The translations under genes were made by a program, and so were the position numbers. From Desulfovibrionaceae bacterium (GTDB lineage Bacteria > Desulfobacterota > Desulfovibrionia > Desulfovibrionales > Desulfovibrionaceae), in the NCBI GenBank assembly GCA_017454105.1, contig JAFTDR010000069.1, forward strand, positions 1 through 41,207: a stretch of 41,207 bases of DNA, in the 5' to 3' direction. The notes beneath the pieces are model-generated. The model saw only the letters and a list, made by a program, of their open reading frames with translations, searched no databases and was not told where the DNA came from. Shown one piece after another: positions 12,748-21,324 of this stretch (its first letter is position 1; the number at the start of each line of letters is the position of its first letter).

Positions 12748-14337
12748 ATGAAAAGCAATTCTCTTACGCTCGTAGGCAATGCTTCACAAAAAGCTTTTTT
12801 GTCAGTGATTCCTGGTTTCTTTGAGCTTGCGGAGGGCTTTGGTAAAAAAGGCGTCGCCTTTGCCCTGGATGACAAAGTTTTGGGCGATATCGAAAAACTC
12901 TGCAACAAAGCGACAGTTCTTTCTGCGTCCGGCGATTTTGCGGCGGCGTACGCGCAGAAGAAGAACGACGGCACCTTTGTTCTGACTGTCGGGCATGCGG
13001 GTGCGGATCTTCCGACCGTAGCCTTAGACGCCAAGGCCGCGGCCAAGGTCAAAAGCCCAATTCTCCTGCTTCTTGATGTGAGCAACAAGAATGTTGCCGG
13101 CATAGAAGAGTGCATGAACTCTTGCCTCCAGACCCTTGCCCCCTGCGGAGCGTATCTTTTTGCAAGCATTCTCTTCGGTGCTTCGCTTACAAAAGCCGAA
13201 GAGGAGGCTTTAAACGACAAATTCGGCAAAAAGAACGAGTCGCCCCTCTACTTTATAGCCGAAGGAGAGGCGACAGCTGCGAGCTTTGCCCGCGCGGTCA
13301 ATACGCAAAAGCTTGGCGAGCGCCTCTGCGCTTCCGCAGAACTGCCCATGGCTCCAGGCCTCTTTGAGCTTGAACTCGCTTTCCGTGCCCAGCAGGCAAA
13401 GCAGAAAATCGTTCTCGCCGAAGGCGAAGAAGAGCGCATCCTCCGCGCAACCGAGATTCTTTTAAATCGCCAGGTGGCCGATATCGTTCTTTTGGGCAAT
13501 GTCGACGCAATCAAGAAGAAAGCAAGCGATCTTCACCTGTCAATTGACGGGGCAGAACTGATTGATCCGGCTAGTTCGCCCAAGTTTGAGGAGTACGCCA
13601 ATACCTACTATGAACTGCGTAAAAGTAAGGGCGTGACCGAGGACGACGCGAAAAAGACCATGCGCGATGCGACAGTCTACGGCACCATGATGGTCAAGAA
13701 AGGCGACGCAGACGGCATGGTGAGCGGCGCAATCAATACGACAGCCCACACGATCCGTCCCGCTCTCCAGTTTGTGAAAACCAAGCCTGGATTCTCCGTT
13801 GTCTCCTCCTGCTTCCTTATGTGCCTTGCCGACCGCGTGCTTGTCTTTGGCGACTGCGCTGTGAACCCCAATCCCACAGCAGCCCAGATTGCCGAAATCG
13901 CTGTCTCAACGGCCCAGACAGCAATGGCCTTTGGTATTGAGCCGAGAGTGGCCATGATTTCCTACTCTTCAGGCAATTCAGGCAAGGGTCCGGACGTTGA
14001 TCTGGTTATCGAAGCAACGAAACTTGCCAAGGAAAAGGATCCCTCGCTGCTTATCGATGGACCGCTGCAGTACGACGCAGCCATTGATCCGACGGTCGCA
14101 AAGACCAAGATGCCAAACAGCCCCGTTGCGGGACGCGCGACAGTATTCATCTTCCCGAATCTCACAACAGGCAACACAACCTACAAGGCTGTGCAGCGCG
14201 CCTGCGACGCCATAGCCATCGGTCCAGTGCTTCAGGGCTTAAACAAGCCTGTCAACGATCTTTCGCGCGGCTGCCTTGTGCCTGATATCGTCAATACTGT
14301 TGCGATCACAGCTGTGCAGGCTGCCATCGAAAAATAG
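12748..14337 (+). CDS. pta: Phosphate acetyltransferase with a shortened N-terminal region
   Basis: This enzyme exchanges phosphate and CoA between acetyl-CoA and acetyl phosphate. The 529-residue protein has the full catalytic PTA domain from about residue 205. It includes KIVLAEGEEERILRA, MVSGAINTTAHTIRPALQ, the FGDCAVNPNPTAAQIAEIA box and SYSSGNSGKGPDVDLV. The preceding 200 residues are not the complete nucleotide-binding domain of the long class (about 700 residues in E. coli), and no P-loop is visible. The protein is therefore intermediate between the long and the short (about 330) classes. The start is the ATG at 12748 with TGGAGG just upstream (12737-12742); a TTG directly before it is also in frame. 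ackA begins 45 bases after the stop, suggesting cotranscription. Confidence 0.93.
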   Translation: MKSNSLTLVGNASQKAFLSVIPGFFELAEGFGKKGVAFALDDKVLGDIEKLCNKATVLSASGDFAAAYAQKKNDGTFVLTVGHAGADLPTVALDAKAAAKVKSPILLLLDVSNKNVAGIEECMNSCLQTLAPCGAYLFASILFGASLTKAEEEALNDKFGKKNESPLYFIAEGEATAASFARAVNTQKLGERLCASAELPMAPGLFELELAFRAQQAKQKIVLAEGEEERILRATEILLNRQVADIVLLGNVDAIKKKASDLHLSIDGAELIDPASSPKFEEYANTYYELRKSKGVTEDDAKKTMRDATVYGTMMVKKGDADGMVSGAINTTAHTIRPALQFVKTKPGFSVVSSCFLMCLADRVLVFGDCAVNPNPTAAQIAEIAVSTAQTAMAFGIEPRVAMISYSSGNSGKGPDVDLVIEATKLAKEKDPSLLIDGPLQYDAAIDPTVAKTKMPNSPVAGRATVFIFPNLTTGNTTYKAVQRACDAIAIGPVLQGLNKPVNDLSRGCLVPDIVNTVAITAVQAAIEK

Positions 14338-14382
14338 TGGGCTTCTTTTTTCTTCACCAGCAACCAATAACGGAACACCTTC

Positions 14383-15606
14383 ATGAAAATTCTTGTTCTT
14401 AATGCCGGGTCCTCTTCCTGCAAATACAAACTCTTTGACATGACCGATCAGAGCGTCCTTTGCCAGGGCCTCGTTGAACGCATTGGCGATCCGGCGACAG
14501 GCAATCTCACCCATAAAATTGCCCCTGACACCGACAAAGAAGAAAAAATAGTTCGGGAAAAGGTCTACCCGACCCACAACGAGGCGATCCGCGACGTCAT
14601 TGACCTGATTACGGATTCCAAGAAAGGCGTCATTTCGGACATAAAAGAGATTGCCGTCATAGGTCACCGTGTCCTCCACGGCGGAGCCTATCTCACAGCC
14701 CCGGTTCTTGTGAACGACGAGATCAAGAAGACAATCCGCGCAACCTTCCCGCTGGGCCCCCTGCACAATCCGGCGAATTTGACCGGCATAGAAGTTGCCG
14801 AAAAACTCTTCCCAGGCGTCCCGAACGTAGCAGTTTTTGACACGGCCTTCGGCATGAAGATGCCCAAAGAAGCCTATACCTACGCACTCCCGCAGGATAT
14901 CTGCAAGGAATTGCAGATTCGCCGCTACGGCTTCCACGGCACATCGCACACCTATCTTGTCCACCGTGGCGCCGCGTACATGCATAAGGATTTGAAAGAC
15001 TTCAACTGCATAACCCTCCACCTTGGGAACGGCTCATCTCTTGGTTGCGTCAAAGGCGGCCAGTGCTTTGACACAAGCATGGGCTTAACCCCTCTTGAAG
15101 GCCTGATTATGGGCACTCGCTGCGGCAGCATCGATCCAGCGATTGTTCCGTATCTTATGCAGCAGAAGGGCATGAGTACCGAAGAAGTCGATACGCTCAT
15201 GAATAAAAAATCCGGTCTGCTCGGCCTGTGCGGCAAAACGGATCTGCGCGATATCCATAAACTTGCGAGTGAAAACGACGAGAATGCGAAACTCGCCGAG
15301 AGTATGCTCATTCGCTCGATCAAAAAGACCCTTGGCGCCTTCTTCTTCCTGCTCGAAGGCAAGGTCGATGCCCTGATTTTCTCTGCCGGCATTGGCGAAA
15401 ACGACAATATCGTCCGTGCGGGCGTTGTCGCAGGCCTTGAAGGACTTGGCATCAAGATGGATGCAAAGAAAAATGAGACACGCAGCGGTGATGAGAGAAC
15501 AATCTCTGCAGATGACTCCCGCGTGGCTATTCTTGTCATCCCGACCAACGAAGAGCTGCAGATTGCTTTAACCTCGCAGGAAGTCTTAAACGCCTCAAAG
15601 AAGTAG
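14383..15606 (+). CDS. ackA: Acetate kinase
   Basis: Acetate kinase converts acetyl phosphate and ADP to acetate and ATP, the substrate-level phosphorylation step of the por-pta-ackA route. The 407-residue protein starts MKILVLNAGSSSCKYKLF, the family's first signature. GHRVLHGG, the phosphate-binding HLGNGSSLG, the DTSMGLTPLEGLIMGTRCG segment and the late FSAGIGEND adenine-binding segment are all present. Length is normal and I see no damage. The gene ends before a strong terminator shared with the opposing gene. Confidence 0.97.
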   Translation: MKILVLNAGSSSCKYKLFDMTDQSVLCQGLVERIGDPATGNLTHKIAPDTDKEEKIVREKVYPTHNEAIRDVIDLITDSKKGVISDIKEIAVIGHRVLHGGAYLTAPVLVNDEIKKTIRATFPLGPLHNPANLTGIEVAEKLFPGVPNVAVFDTAFGMKMPKEAYTYALPQDICKELQIRRYGFHGTSHTYLVHRGAAYMHKDLKDFNCITLHLGNGSSLGCVKGGQCFDTSMGLTPLEGLIMGTRCGSIDPAIVPYLMQQKGMSTEEVDTLMNKKSGLLGLCGKTDLRDIHKLASENDENAKLAESMLIRSIKKTLGAFFFLLEGKVDALIFSAGIGENDNIVRAGVVAGLEGLGIKMDAKKNETRSGDERTISADDSRVAILVIPTNEELQIALTSQEVLNASKK

Positions 15607-15664
15607 CCCACGCTCCGAGCTACACCGCACGTGAAGCCTGTGTTCTTCGTGCGGCTGACAAAAT

Positions 15665-15708
15665 AAAAAAAGCCTCCCACCATTTTCGAAATGGTGGGAG
15701 GCTTTTTT
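15665..15708. terminator. Bidirectional intrinsic terminator
   Basis: The perfect 15-bp stem AGCCTCCCACCATTT/AAATGGTGGGAGGCT (15671-15685 and 15689-15703) has a 3-base loop, a T-run on the plus side and an A-run on the other. It can end both ackA (plus) and the Skp-like gene (minus). Confidence 0.92.
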
Positions 15709-15721
15709 ATTGGTAGGCAAA

Positions 15722-16336
15722 CTACGGTTTCTCTTGTTTCGGCGCTGCAGGGACTTTATCGGATCCTTTTTTCGCCTCGTCCATGGTTTCTTTTTTATCT
15801 TCCGTCTTCTCGCCTTTTTTCTCGTCCGCTTTCTCGTCAGGCGCAGGCGCTGTGAAGGTCACTTTTTCTTTGTTCATTTCAAGAGCGATTTCACTTGTCA
15901 CATCAACGCTTTCCGCAAAGGAGAGAACAACATCCGAGTAGAGGATCATATCGTAGCCTTTCTTTTTACGATAGGACTCTACTGTCCTGTGCAGGACATC
16001 ATTTAAGATGTTGTTTACGTTTTGCTGCTCAGCTTGCATTCTGGCATAGGCCATCTGCGCTTCTCGCTGCAAAGTATCTTCACGGGCTTTTTTCTCTTTT
16101 TCCGTAAGCTTGGTCGCACCGTCCACTTCTTTTTGCAGGGAGGTTAGCTGCTCGCGAAGGGAATCCTGAACACCCTCTATATGTTTTGCCGCAGCCCGAC
16201 CGCAGTCGCTGTCAACCAGAAGGCGATTGATGTTCACAATCCCTATTTTTTGTTGTTTCTGCGCGGAACCCTGCTCACATGCCTGGAGAAAACAGCAGAG
16301 CATGAGACAGAGCGGCAAGAGCAGAACTCTTGACAT
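15722..16336 (-). CDS. Skp/OmpH-like periplasmic lipoprotein
   Basis: This is a likely periplasmic chaperone-like protein of the OmpH/Skp family, which escorts outer-membrane proteins. The 204-residue product starts MSRVLLLPLC with a signal ending in FLQAC, a probable lipoprotein acylation site. IGIVNINRLLVDSDCGRAA is the first Skp-like strand. A long charged helix from about residue 60 to 125 is predicted to be coiled coil, and GYDMILYSDVVLSF is the closing strand. The last 45 residues are a Lys/Glu/Asp-rich low-complexity tail ending in PAAPKQEKP, unusual for Skp. Classical Skp is soluble, so lipid anchoring would be a variation. GGAGA lies before the ATG. No bamA or lpxD neighbour is present. 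Confidence 0.8.
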   Translation of the reverse strand: MSRVLLLPLCLMLCCFLQACEQGSAQKQQKIGIVNINRLLVDSDCGRAAAKHIEGVQDSLREQLTSLQKEVDGATKLTEKEKKAREDTLQREAQMAYARMQAEQQNVNNILNDVLHRTVESYRKKKGYDMILYSDVVLSFAESVDVTSEIALEMNKEKVTFTAPAPDEKADEKKGEKTEDKKETMDEAKKGSDKVPAAPKQEKP

Positions 16337-16722
16337 AGGATCTCCTGAAAAATTAAGTATTGTAGGCGGCAACCCGCCTTCTTCCTTCCAGTATAGTGAG
16401 CTTTGCTAGCACTAGCAAGACGAAAAACTGAATTGTCCAGACCAAGCTCCCTGCGGTATACGCGCGGCGGATACCCGCACTTCTTCTTGCGCGACCAATA
16501 CGCCCAAGCCATACGGCCATGAAGAACATCGTCTGTATACAAGGAGCGCGTCTTTTTTGATCGTGCGCTTTTTTTTTTGCTTCTGACAAAGATCACGCAA
16601 TACGTAGATTCTTTGCGCCTCGCACAAAACGAGGGACGCTTTTGCCTCTTTGCCGCGCGGCGAGCCATGACGTGTGCAGTCATAAAGGCGCTTGTCCGTG
16701 CGAATTCTCTTGCCAGAAGCGT
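16337..16722. other. Spacer without a gene
   Basis: Between the Skp-like gene and the end of thiF I see only short conflicting frames. No hairpin with a T-run closes the thi operon here. Confidence 0.5.
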
Positions 16723-17343
16723 CTATGGGCTGTGCTTGTCAAGAGGAGGGCGCAGGATGTGCGTTAGAAGTGCGTCTGCCATCATCGCGGCCGCCCACAC
16801 AACTCTTGGAGCAAGCGGAGGGGCAGATGCTATATCGCTTGATCCGTCGCCCACAATGATGATTTTGCCAATTGCCTTCTGCGTGAGGGCAGGACCCCCG
16901 AAACCGGCTATGCCTGATGCGCAGACAATTGTTTTTCCGCTCCGAACGGCAGCCTGGGCAAGCATGGCCTTGTCTCTTGCGCCATCAAGGGCCTCGACCC
17001 AGAGATCCGCCATGCCTAAGCACTCGTCTACATTTTTTTCTGTTATGCGCGCGCAGAGAATTTCAGCCTGAATTTCCGGATTGAGCCTGTGGATTTTTTC
17101 ATAGGTTGCCACAGTCTTCTTTTTTCCCACATCATCAGGCTCATAGTTTTGCCTGTTGAGATTTGACGGCTCGACATGGTCATAGTCTATGAGAAAAAAG
17201 TGTTGGACCCCTGTGCGCGCAAGGAGGATTGCGACGTTTGAGCCTATGCCGCCAAGGCCGGCAATGCCAATGCGCTGTGCGGCAAGACGCGCGCGCTCCT
17301 GAGGGCTCAGGTAGCGCGCAAGTCCCTCTGCGAGGATTGTCAT
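16723..17343 (-). CDS. thiF: ThiF-family adenylyltransferase for ThiS
   Basis: ThiF activates the C-terminal glycine of the sulfur carrier ThiS by adenylation during thiazole synthesis. The 206-residue protein is the short ThiF form. It has the nucleotide-binding GIAGLGGIGSNVAILLARTG, then LIDYDHVEPSNLNRQNY, which carries the E1-family Asp and Arg residues. VEALDGARDKAML and CASGIAGFGG follow. No CxxC zinc pairs are seen, and the protein ends soon after the core, as in other short anaerobe ThiF proteins. Its start codon overlaps the thiH stop by 4 bases. It is the last gene of the thiS-thiG-thiH-thiF operon. Confidence 0.93.
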   Translation of the reverse strand: MTILAEGLARYLSPQERARLAAQRIGIAGLGGIGSNVAILLARTGVQHFFLIDYDHVEPSNLNRQNYEPDDVGKKKTVATYEKIHRLNPEIQAEILCARITEKNVDECLGMADLWVEALDGARDKAMLAQAAVRSGKTIVCASGIAGFGGPALTQKAIGKIIIVGDGSSDIASAPPLAPRVVWAAAMMADALLTHILRPPLDKHSP

Positions 17344-18473
17344 ACCGCAGCGCAGGAGGTTTCTGTCGGATCCTCCCAGTCTTTTATGACCGCCTGGTAG
17401 CCGAGCTTCGCGATATCATTCACCATTTCCGGCAGGCTTCTGTGGTCGCTTATTTCAAACTGTCCTGTCACTGATTTATTCTCGGTTGACCGGCCACCGA
17501 CGGCTGTGGACACACCGGCCGAGACGCGGGTCACACCGATTGGCAGGAGATGGTTGCGCATGAAGGGACTTTCGCGCGTTGAGCAGGTGATCGGGCTTCG
17601 GGGGAGAAAGCAGCGCAGCGCTGTTATGTATTGGACAAAATGGCTGTCATCAACTGCGTGTTTGACATCAAAAGAACCCTCATGGGGGCAGATGCGCGGG
17701 ATGGAAATGCCGATGTCTGTGCCGGGGAATCTTCTGGTAAGCCACCAGGCGTGCAGTCCGGTCGCAAACGTGTCTTGCTCAAAAGGGGAGAGGCCGAGTA
17801 AGGCGCCGACACCGAGCGAGCGCATGCCGGCCAGCCCCGCGCGCTCAGGAGCCCCTAGGCGATAGGCATAATCTTTTTTGGGGCCTGCCGGATGGAGCCA
17901 GTCGTAGAGAGTGGGATCGTAGGTCTCCTGAAACATGGTCATATTGTCCACACCGGCATGTACAAGGAGACTGTAGTCCTCAAGGCTTAGGGAATAGACC
18001 TCAATGCCTATTGAGGCAAAGAGCGGTTTGATGCGTCGGACAACTTGGGCAATATAGGATGGCGAGGAGATTTTCGGGGCGTCGCCTGTCAAAAGAAGAA
18101 CATGTCTGTGGCCCGCATCGTGCAGGGCTTTTGCCTCAGCATAGGCCTCGTCAACTGAGAGATGGGTGCGTTTTAGGCTATTTTTCGCGTTAAAGCCGCA
18201 GTAGCGGCATTGATTTGTGCAGATATCGGAAATATAGAGGGGGGTGAAGATGTTCACCGCCCGACCAAAGTAGCGGATTGTCTCCCTGTGGGCTCTTTGG
18301 GCGATTTCCTCAAGCAGAGTACTTGCTGCGTCTGAGAGAAGGGTGAGAAAGTCAATTGGCTCAAGAACGTCTTTCGCAAGAACAGCCAGGACCTGGTCCT
18401 TTGTCGCATTGCGCGCGCGCTCGCTTCTTCTTTCAGAAGGCCAGTCTGCGAGAAGCGCCGGAAAAGTCTGCAT
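17340..18473 (-). CDS. thiH: Tyrosine lyase (2-iminoacetate synthase), radical SAM
   Basis: ThiH cleaves tyrosine to dehydroglycine and p-cresol using a [4Fe-4S] cluster and S-adenosylmethionine, supplying the glycine-derived part of the thiazole. The 377-residue protein has the radical SAM motif C85-x3-C89-x2-C92 in ISDICTNQCRYCGFN, after LYISDI. Later segments such as LSLEDYSLLVHAG and MTMFQETYDPTLY are typical of ThiH. The use of ThiH rather than the oxygen-dependent ThiO fits an anaerobe. It starts 3 bases after thiG with GAGGAG inside the end of thiG, and overlaps thiF by 4 bases. Confidence 0.96.
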   Translation of the reverse strand: MQTFPALLADWPSERRSERARNATKDQVLAVLAKDVLEPIDFLTLLSDAASTLLEEIAQRAHRETIRYFGRAVNIFTPLYISDICTNQCRYCGFNAKNSLKRTHLSVDEAYAEAKALHDAGHRHVLLLTGDAPKISSPSYIAQVVRRIKPLFASIGIEVYSLSLEDYSLLVHAGVDNMTMFQETYDPTLYDWLHPAGPKKDYAYRLGAPERAGLAGMRSLGVGALLGLSPFEQDTFATGLHAWWLTRRFPGTDIGISIPRICPHEGSFDVKHAVDDSHFVQYITALRCFLPRSPITCSTRESPFMRNHLLPIGVTRVSAGVSTAVGGRSTENKSVTGQFEISDHRSLPEMVNDIAKLGYQAVIKDWEDPTETSCAAV

Positions 18474-18476
18474 ACC

Positions 18477-19262
18477 TTACTCCTCCCGCAAAAATCCTGT
18501 GAGAGGCGACGAGGCCTGCGCCTCCCCCTGCCCAAAGACCCGGCCAAGCCCGGCCAGATAGGCTGCGCGGCCGGCCTCTACAGCGAGACGGAAAGCCTGC
18601 GCCATGCGCACGGCGTCGTCTGACGAGGCAATGGCCGTATTGACAAGACAGGCGGCTGCGCCCATCTCCATGGCCTCGCAGGCCTCAGAGGGGGCCCCAA
18701 TGCCTGCGTCGACAATGACTGGGACTGGCATTTCCTGAATGAGAATGCCGATCATCTCCTTGGTGCGCAAACCACGGTTTGAGCCGATTGGGGCTGCAAG
18801 CGGCATGACAACAGCTGCGCCCGCATCAACACAGGAGCGGGCGACATAGAGATCGGGGTTTATGTAGGGCAAAACGGTGAAGCCCTCTTTTGCGAGGATT
18901 TCAGTTGCTTTGCAGGTCGCGTAGCCGTCTGGCAGAAGATGGCGGTTGTCGGCGATGACTTCGATCTTAACCCAGTCGCCACAGCCCGCAGCCTTTGCAA
19001 GACGCGCGAGACGCACGGCCTCGTCGGCTGTCCGTGCGCCTGATGTGTTTGGAAGCAGGCGCATGCCTTGGGGAATATGGTCCAAAATGCCCTCTTGGTT
19101 CATGCCGACGCGGCGCAGAGCAACTGTTATGACCTCTGATCCGCTTGCCGCGATAACTTGGGGGATGAGCGCGTCAGAAGCGTATTTTCCTGTCCCTATG
19201 AACAGTCTGCTTTTGAGCGTGACTGCGCCGATTGATAGGGCGTCCTCTCGATGTTCTTCCAT
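18477..19262 (-). CDS. thiG: Thiazole synthase
   Basis: ThiG condenses 1-deoxyxylulose 5-phosphate, dehydroglycine and ThiS thiocarboxylate into the thiazole phosphate. The start at 19262 ([10 protein letters not shown]) gives 261 residues, the family length, and GAGG lies just upstream. The TIM-barrel landmarks are present: LFIGTGKY, the Schiff-base lysine near residue 98 in WVKIEVI, and [14 protein letters not shown]. Others are [13 protein letters not shown] and the phosphate-binding [13 protein letters not shown]. It sits between thiS (58 bases upstream) and thiH. No thiC, thiD or thiE is in the window. Confidence 0.96.
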   Translation of the reverse strand: MEEHREDALSIGAVTLKSRLFIGTGKYASDALIPQVIAASGSEVITVALRRVGMNQEGILDHIPQGMRLLPNTSGARTADEAVRLARLAKAAGCGDWVKIEVIADNRHLLPDGYATCKATEILAKEGFTVLPYINPDLYVARSCVDAGAAVVMPLAAPIGSNRGLRTKEMIGILIQEMPVPVIVDAGIGAPSEACEAMEMGAAACLVNTAIASSDDAVRMAQAFRLAVEAGRAAYLAGLGRVFGQGEAQASSPLTGFLREE

Positions 19263-19320
19263 ATCGATTTCCTCAATGATTTCCTCTCGCAGGTCCTTGT
19301 ACAAAAAATGGACACTTGGC

Positions 19321-19518
19321 CTAGCCGCCGCCGACAAATTGCACAATTTCAAAGCTGTCGTTCTCATTGACTGCTGTTTTTTCGTAGTCGTCTCTATAGA
19401 CAATTGTGCCGTTTTGCTCGACCACGACTTTCGCCGGATCAAGGCTCAGTTCGTTAAGCAGAGCGTCTATTGTCCTTGACGAGCATTCCTTCGTCTCACC
19501 ATTGATGCGAACGTGCAT
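19321..19518 (-). CDS. thiS: Sulfur carrier protein ThiS
   Basis: ThiS carries the sulfur of the thiazole as a C-terminal thiocarboxylate. The 65-residue protein starts MHVRINGE, has the ubiquitin-like pattern of the family and ends in FVGGG. The final Gly-Gly is the site adenylated by ThiF. GGGAGG lies 5 bases before the ATG. It begins only 11 bases after the flippase gene stop, so both are probably on one transcript. I looked for the conserved thi-box words upstream and did not find them. Confidence 0.95.
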   Translation of the reverse strand: MHVRINGETKECSSRTIDALLNELSLDPAKVVVEQNGTIVYRDDYEKTAVNENDSFEIVQFVGGG

Positions 19519-19529
19519 GGAACCTCCCT

Positions 19530-21068
19530 TCAGCCAAGGCGCGCTTTGAAAAAGCGTTGGACCTTTTCCTTCAGTTCCCCGCGCTTGCATCCCATAATCT
19601 GCGGGAAGGCAAGAACGAGGAGCATGGTCACAAAGGTGTAGAGGAGACCGCTTGCCAGAAAGCGGAGCAGGGAAAATGATTCACCGAGTGGAAAGAAAAC
19701 AGTCATTTCTCGGGCTAGGCCGGCTGTTACGAGCAGGACAGCTGTTGCGAGAAATTGATGGCCCAAGTTTTTCCAGAAAGAAAAGGGGATAAAACGCGTC
19801 GCAAGCCACAGATAGCCGTTTACTGTAATAAACTGCACGCAGACTGTTTTTACGGCGAGCCCTGTTGCGCCAAGTCCAAGTCCCATGAAGGAGGGCGGCG
19901 CGACAAGAAGCCAAGTCGCAAACGATCCGTAGAAGCATTCGGCTATGGCCATGTTGCGGAGGACATGGGTGCGGCCTGTCGCGTGAAAGACAGAGCCCGC
20001 AAGTTGTCCTAAAGCCTGGTGGAGCGGATAGAGGGCCATGATCTGCACAGGCAGTATGGCCGCAGTAAACTGCGCGCCCCCGAAAAGATCGACCAGTGTC
20101 TCCGCCTCAGCCACGGTGAAACAGGAGAAGTAGGCGGCGATAAAGAAAAGAATGGGGGAAAAGCGGGTGAGAAGCCGCCCCATGGTCTCTGTGTCCTTTT
20201 GTCCCCAGGCAATTGAGAGTTCGCGCATAATAAGCGGTGTCATGGCGGAGACAAAGAGGAAACAGGCCATACTGACTTTTTGCGAGAGGGCGAAAAAGCC
20301 CTGTTCTGCGCTGCCATTACAAAGCTGGAGAAGCCAGCGCTCTGCTGTGAGCATAAGAAAGGAGAGCAGAGCCTGCACAAAGAGGGGATGGCTGTACGAC
20401 CAGAATTCGCCTGCGTACGCTGTGACCTCGCCTCGTTCGAGTTTTTTTGTGAGTACTATCCCTCGTTCTCTGTAATTTGCGCGCGTGACAAGCCAAAAGC
20501 CTATGGCAGTTGCCGAGAGCATAAGGTATTGCTGCAGAAAGAGGCTGTAAATTGTCAGGGTGTCGGAGAGAAAGAGAAGAACCAGGAGGAGGACACAGGT
20601 GAGCGAGACCACGGTGCGGATGATTTCGGAATGAATGGTCGCGCCAATGGCGTCGTTTGTCGAGCGCAGAACCCTGCCAATCCAGGTTAAGAAGGCGAAA
20701 AGTGCGGCGAGCGGGGCGAGCCAGGGAGGGACATCCGGCAGGAAGAGCGTTCCTGCGGCGGGCCAGAGCATGATGAGTCCAACGCCGATTGCGACGCAGA
20801 AGAGGATGAGACTAACACCCAAATAGAAACGGATCAGGGATACCTCATCTTGTCTGCGTGAGAGGGCGTTGTAGAAGCAGGTCGAGGTCCCCATGTCGAG
20901 GAAGCCCAAGAGCTGCGTGAAAACCGTTGTCGCGAAATTGTAGTTTCCGTACATAACGGGCCCAAGGGCCCTAGGAAGCAGGGCTTCCATAATAAGATAA
21001 ACTGGGACCGAGGCGATATTTGCCAGCAATTTGAAGAAATACCGACTGGCCAAGGGTGCTTCTTGCAT
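19530..21068 (-). CDS. Polysaccharide flippase-like membrane transporter (MATE/Wzx superfamily)
   Basis: This is a probable lipid-linked oligosaccharide flippase or related exporter. The 512-residue protein has about 12 to 14 hydrophobic segments along its length. The N-terminus RYFFKLLANIASVPVYLIM, then LGPVMYGNYNFATTV, is the usual opening of the polysaccharide biosynthesis protein family. A second half with LTAERWLLQLC and paired helices follows. I cannot assign the substrate. Its position directly upstream of thiS is unexpected, because nothing links it to thiamine; it may share the promoter only. Ribosome-site similarity before the ATG is weak, with GGGGGAG about 20 bases upstream. Confidence 0.82.
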   Translation of the reverse strand: MQEAPLASRYFFKLLANIASVPVYLIMEALLPRALGPVMYGNYNFATTVFTQLLGFLDMGTSTCFYNALSRRQDEVSLIRFYLGVSLILFCVAIGVGLIMLWPAAGTLFLPDVPPWLAPLAALFAFLTWIGRVLRSTNDAIGATIHSEIIRTVVSLTCVLLLVLLFLSDTLTIYSLFLQQYLMLSATAIGFWLVTRANYRERGIVLTKKLERGEVTAYAGEFWSYSHPLFVQALLSFLMLTAERWLLQLCNGSAEQGFFALSQKVSMACFLFVSAMTPLIMRELSIAWGQKDTETMGRLLTRFSPILFFIAAYFSCFTVAEAETLVDLFGGAQFTAAILPVQIMALYPLHQALGQLAGSVFHATGRTHVLRNMAIAECFYGSFATWLLVAPPSFMGLGLGATGLAVKTVCVQFITVNGYLWLATRFIPFSFWKNLGHQFLATAVLLVTAGLAREMTVFFPLGESFSLLRFLASGLLYTFVTMLLVLAFPQIMGCKRGELKEKVQRFFKARLG

Positions 21069-21324
21069 AGTTTTCTAGTGTTTTTTCTCCCCCTTTCCGC
21101 GCCTATACATATAGGCAGCGCTTTTCCCGCACTTTTCGTCGCAGGGGATTGTGGAGCAGGAATGGTGAAAAGGCAAGACATTCTTCCGCTTTGTGTGCGG
21201 GTCCTTTGCCATTGATTTGCCATTGACAGGCTGTTTCGTTGCAGCAGAGAAGGTTTTAGGGTACAAACAAAGACAAAGCGAGAGAGGAACAAGGGTGTTC
21301 CTTTTCGCTTTCTGGAGGAAGCCC

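Noticed and set aside
14239..15021. 260-codon minus-strand frame across pta and ackA
   Set aside because: It overlaps two well-supported enzymes and has no recognisable motif.
21069..21324. TPP riboswitch upstream of the flippase-thi operon
   Set aside because: The conserved CTGAGA and ACCTGATC-like words were not found on the minus strand here.
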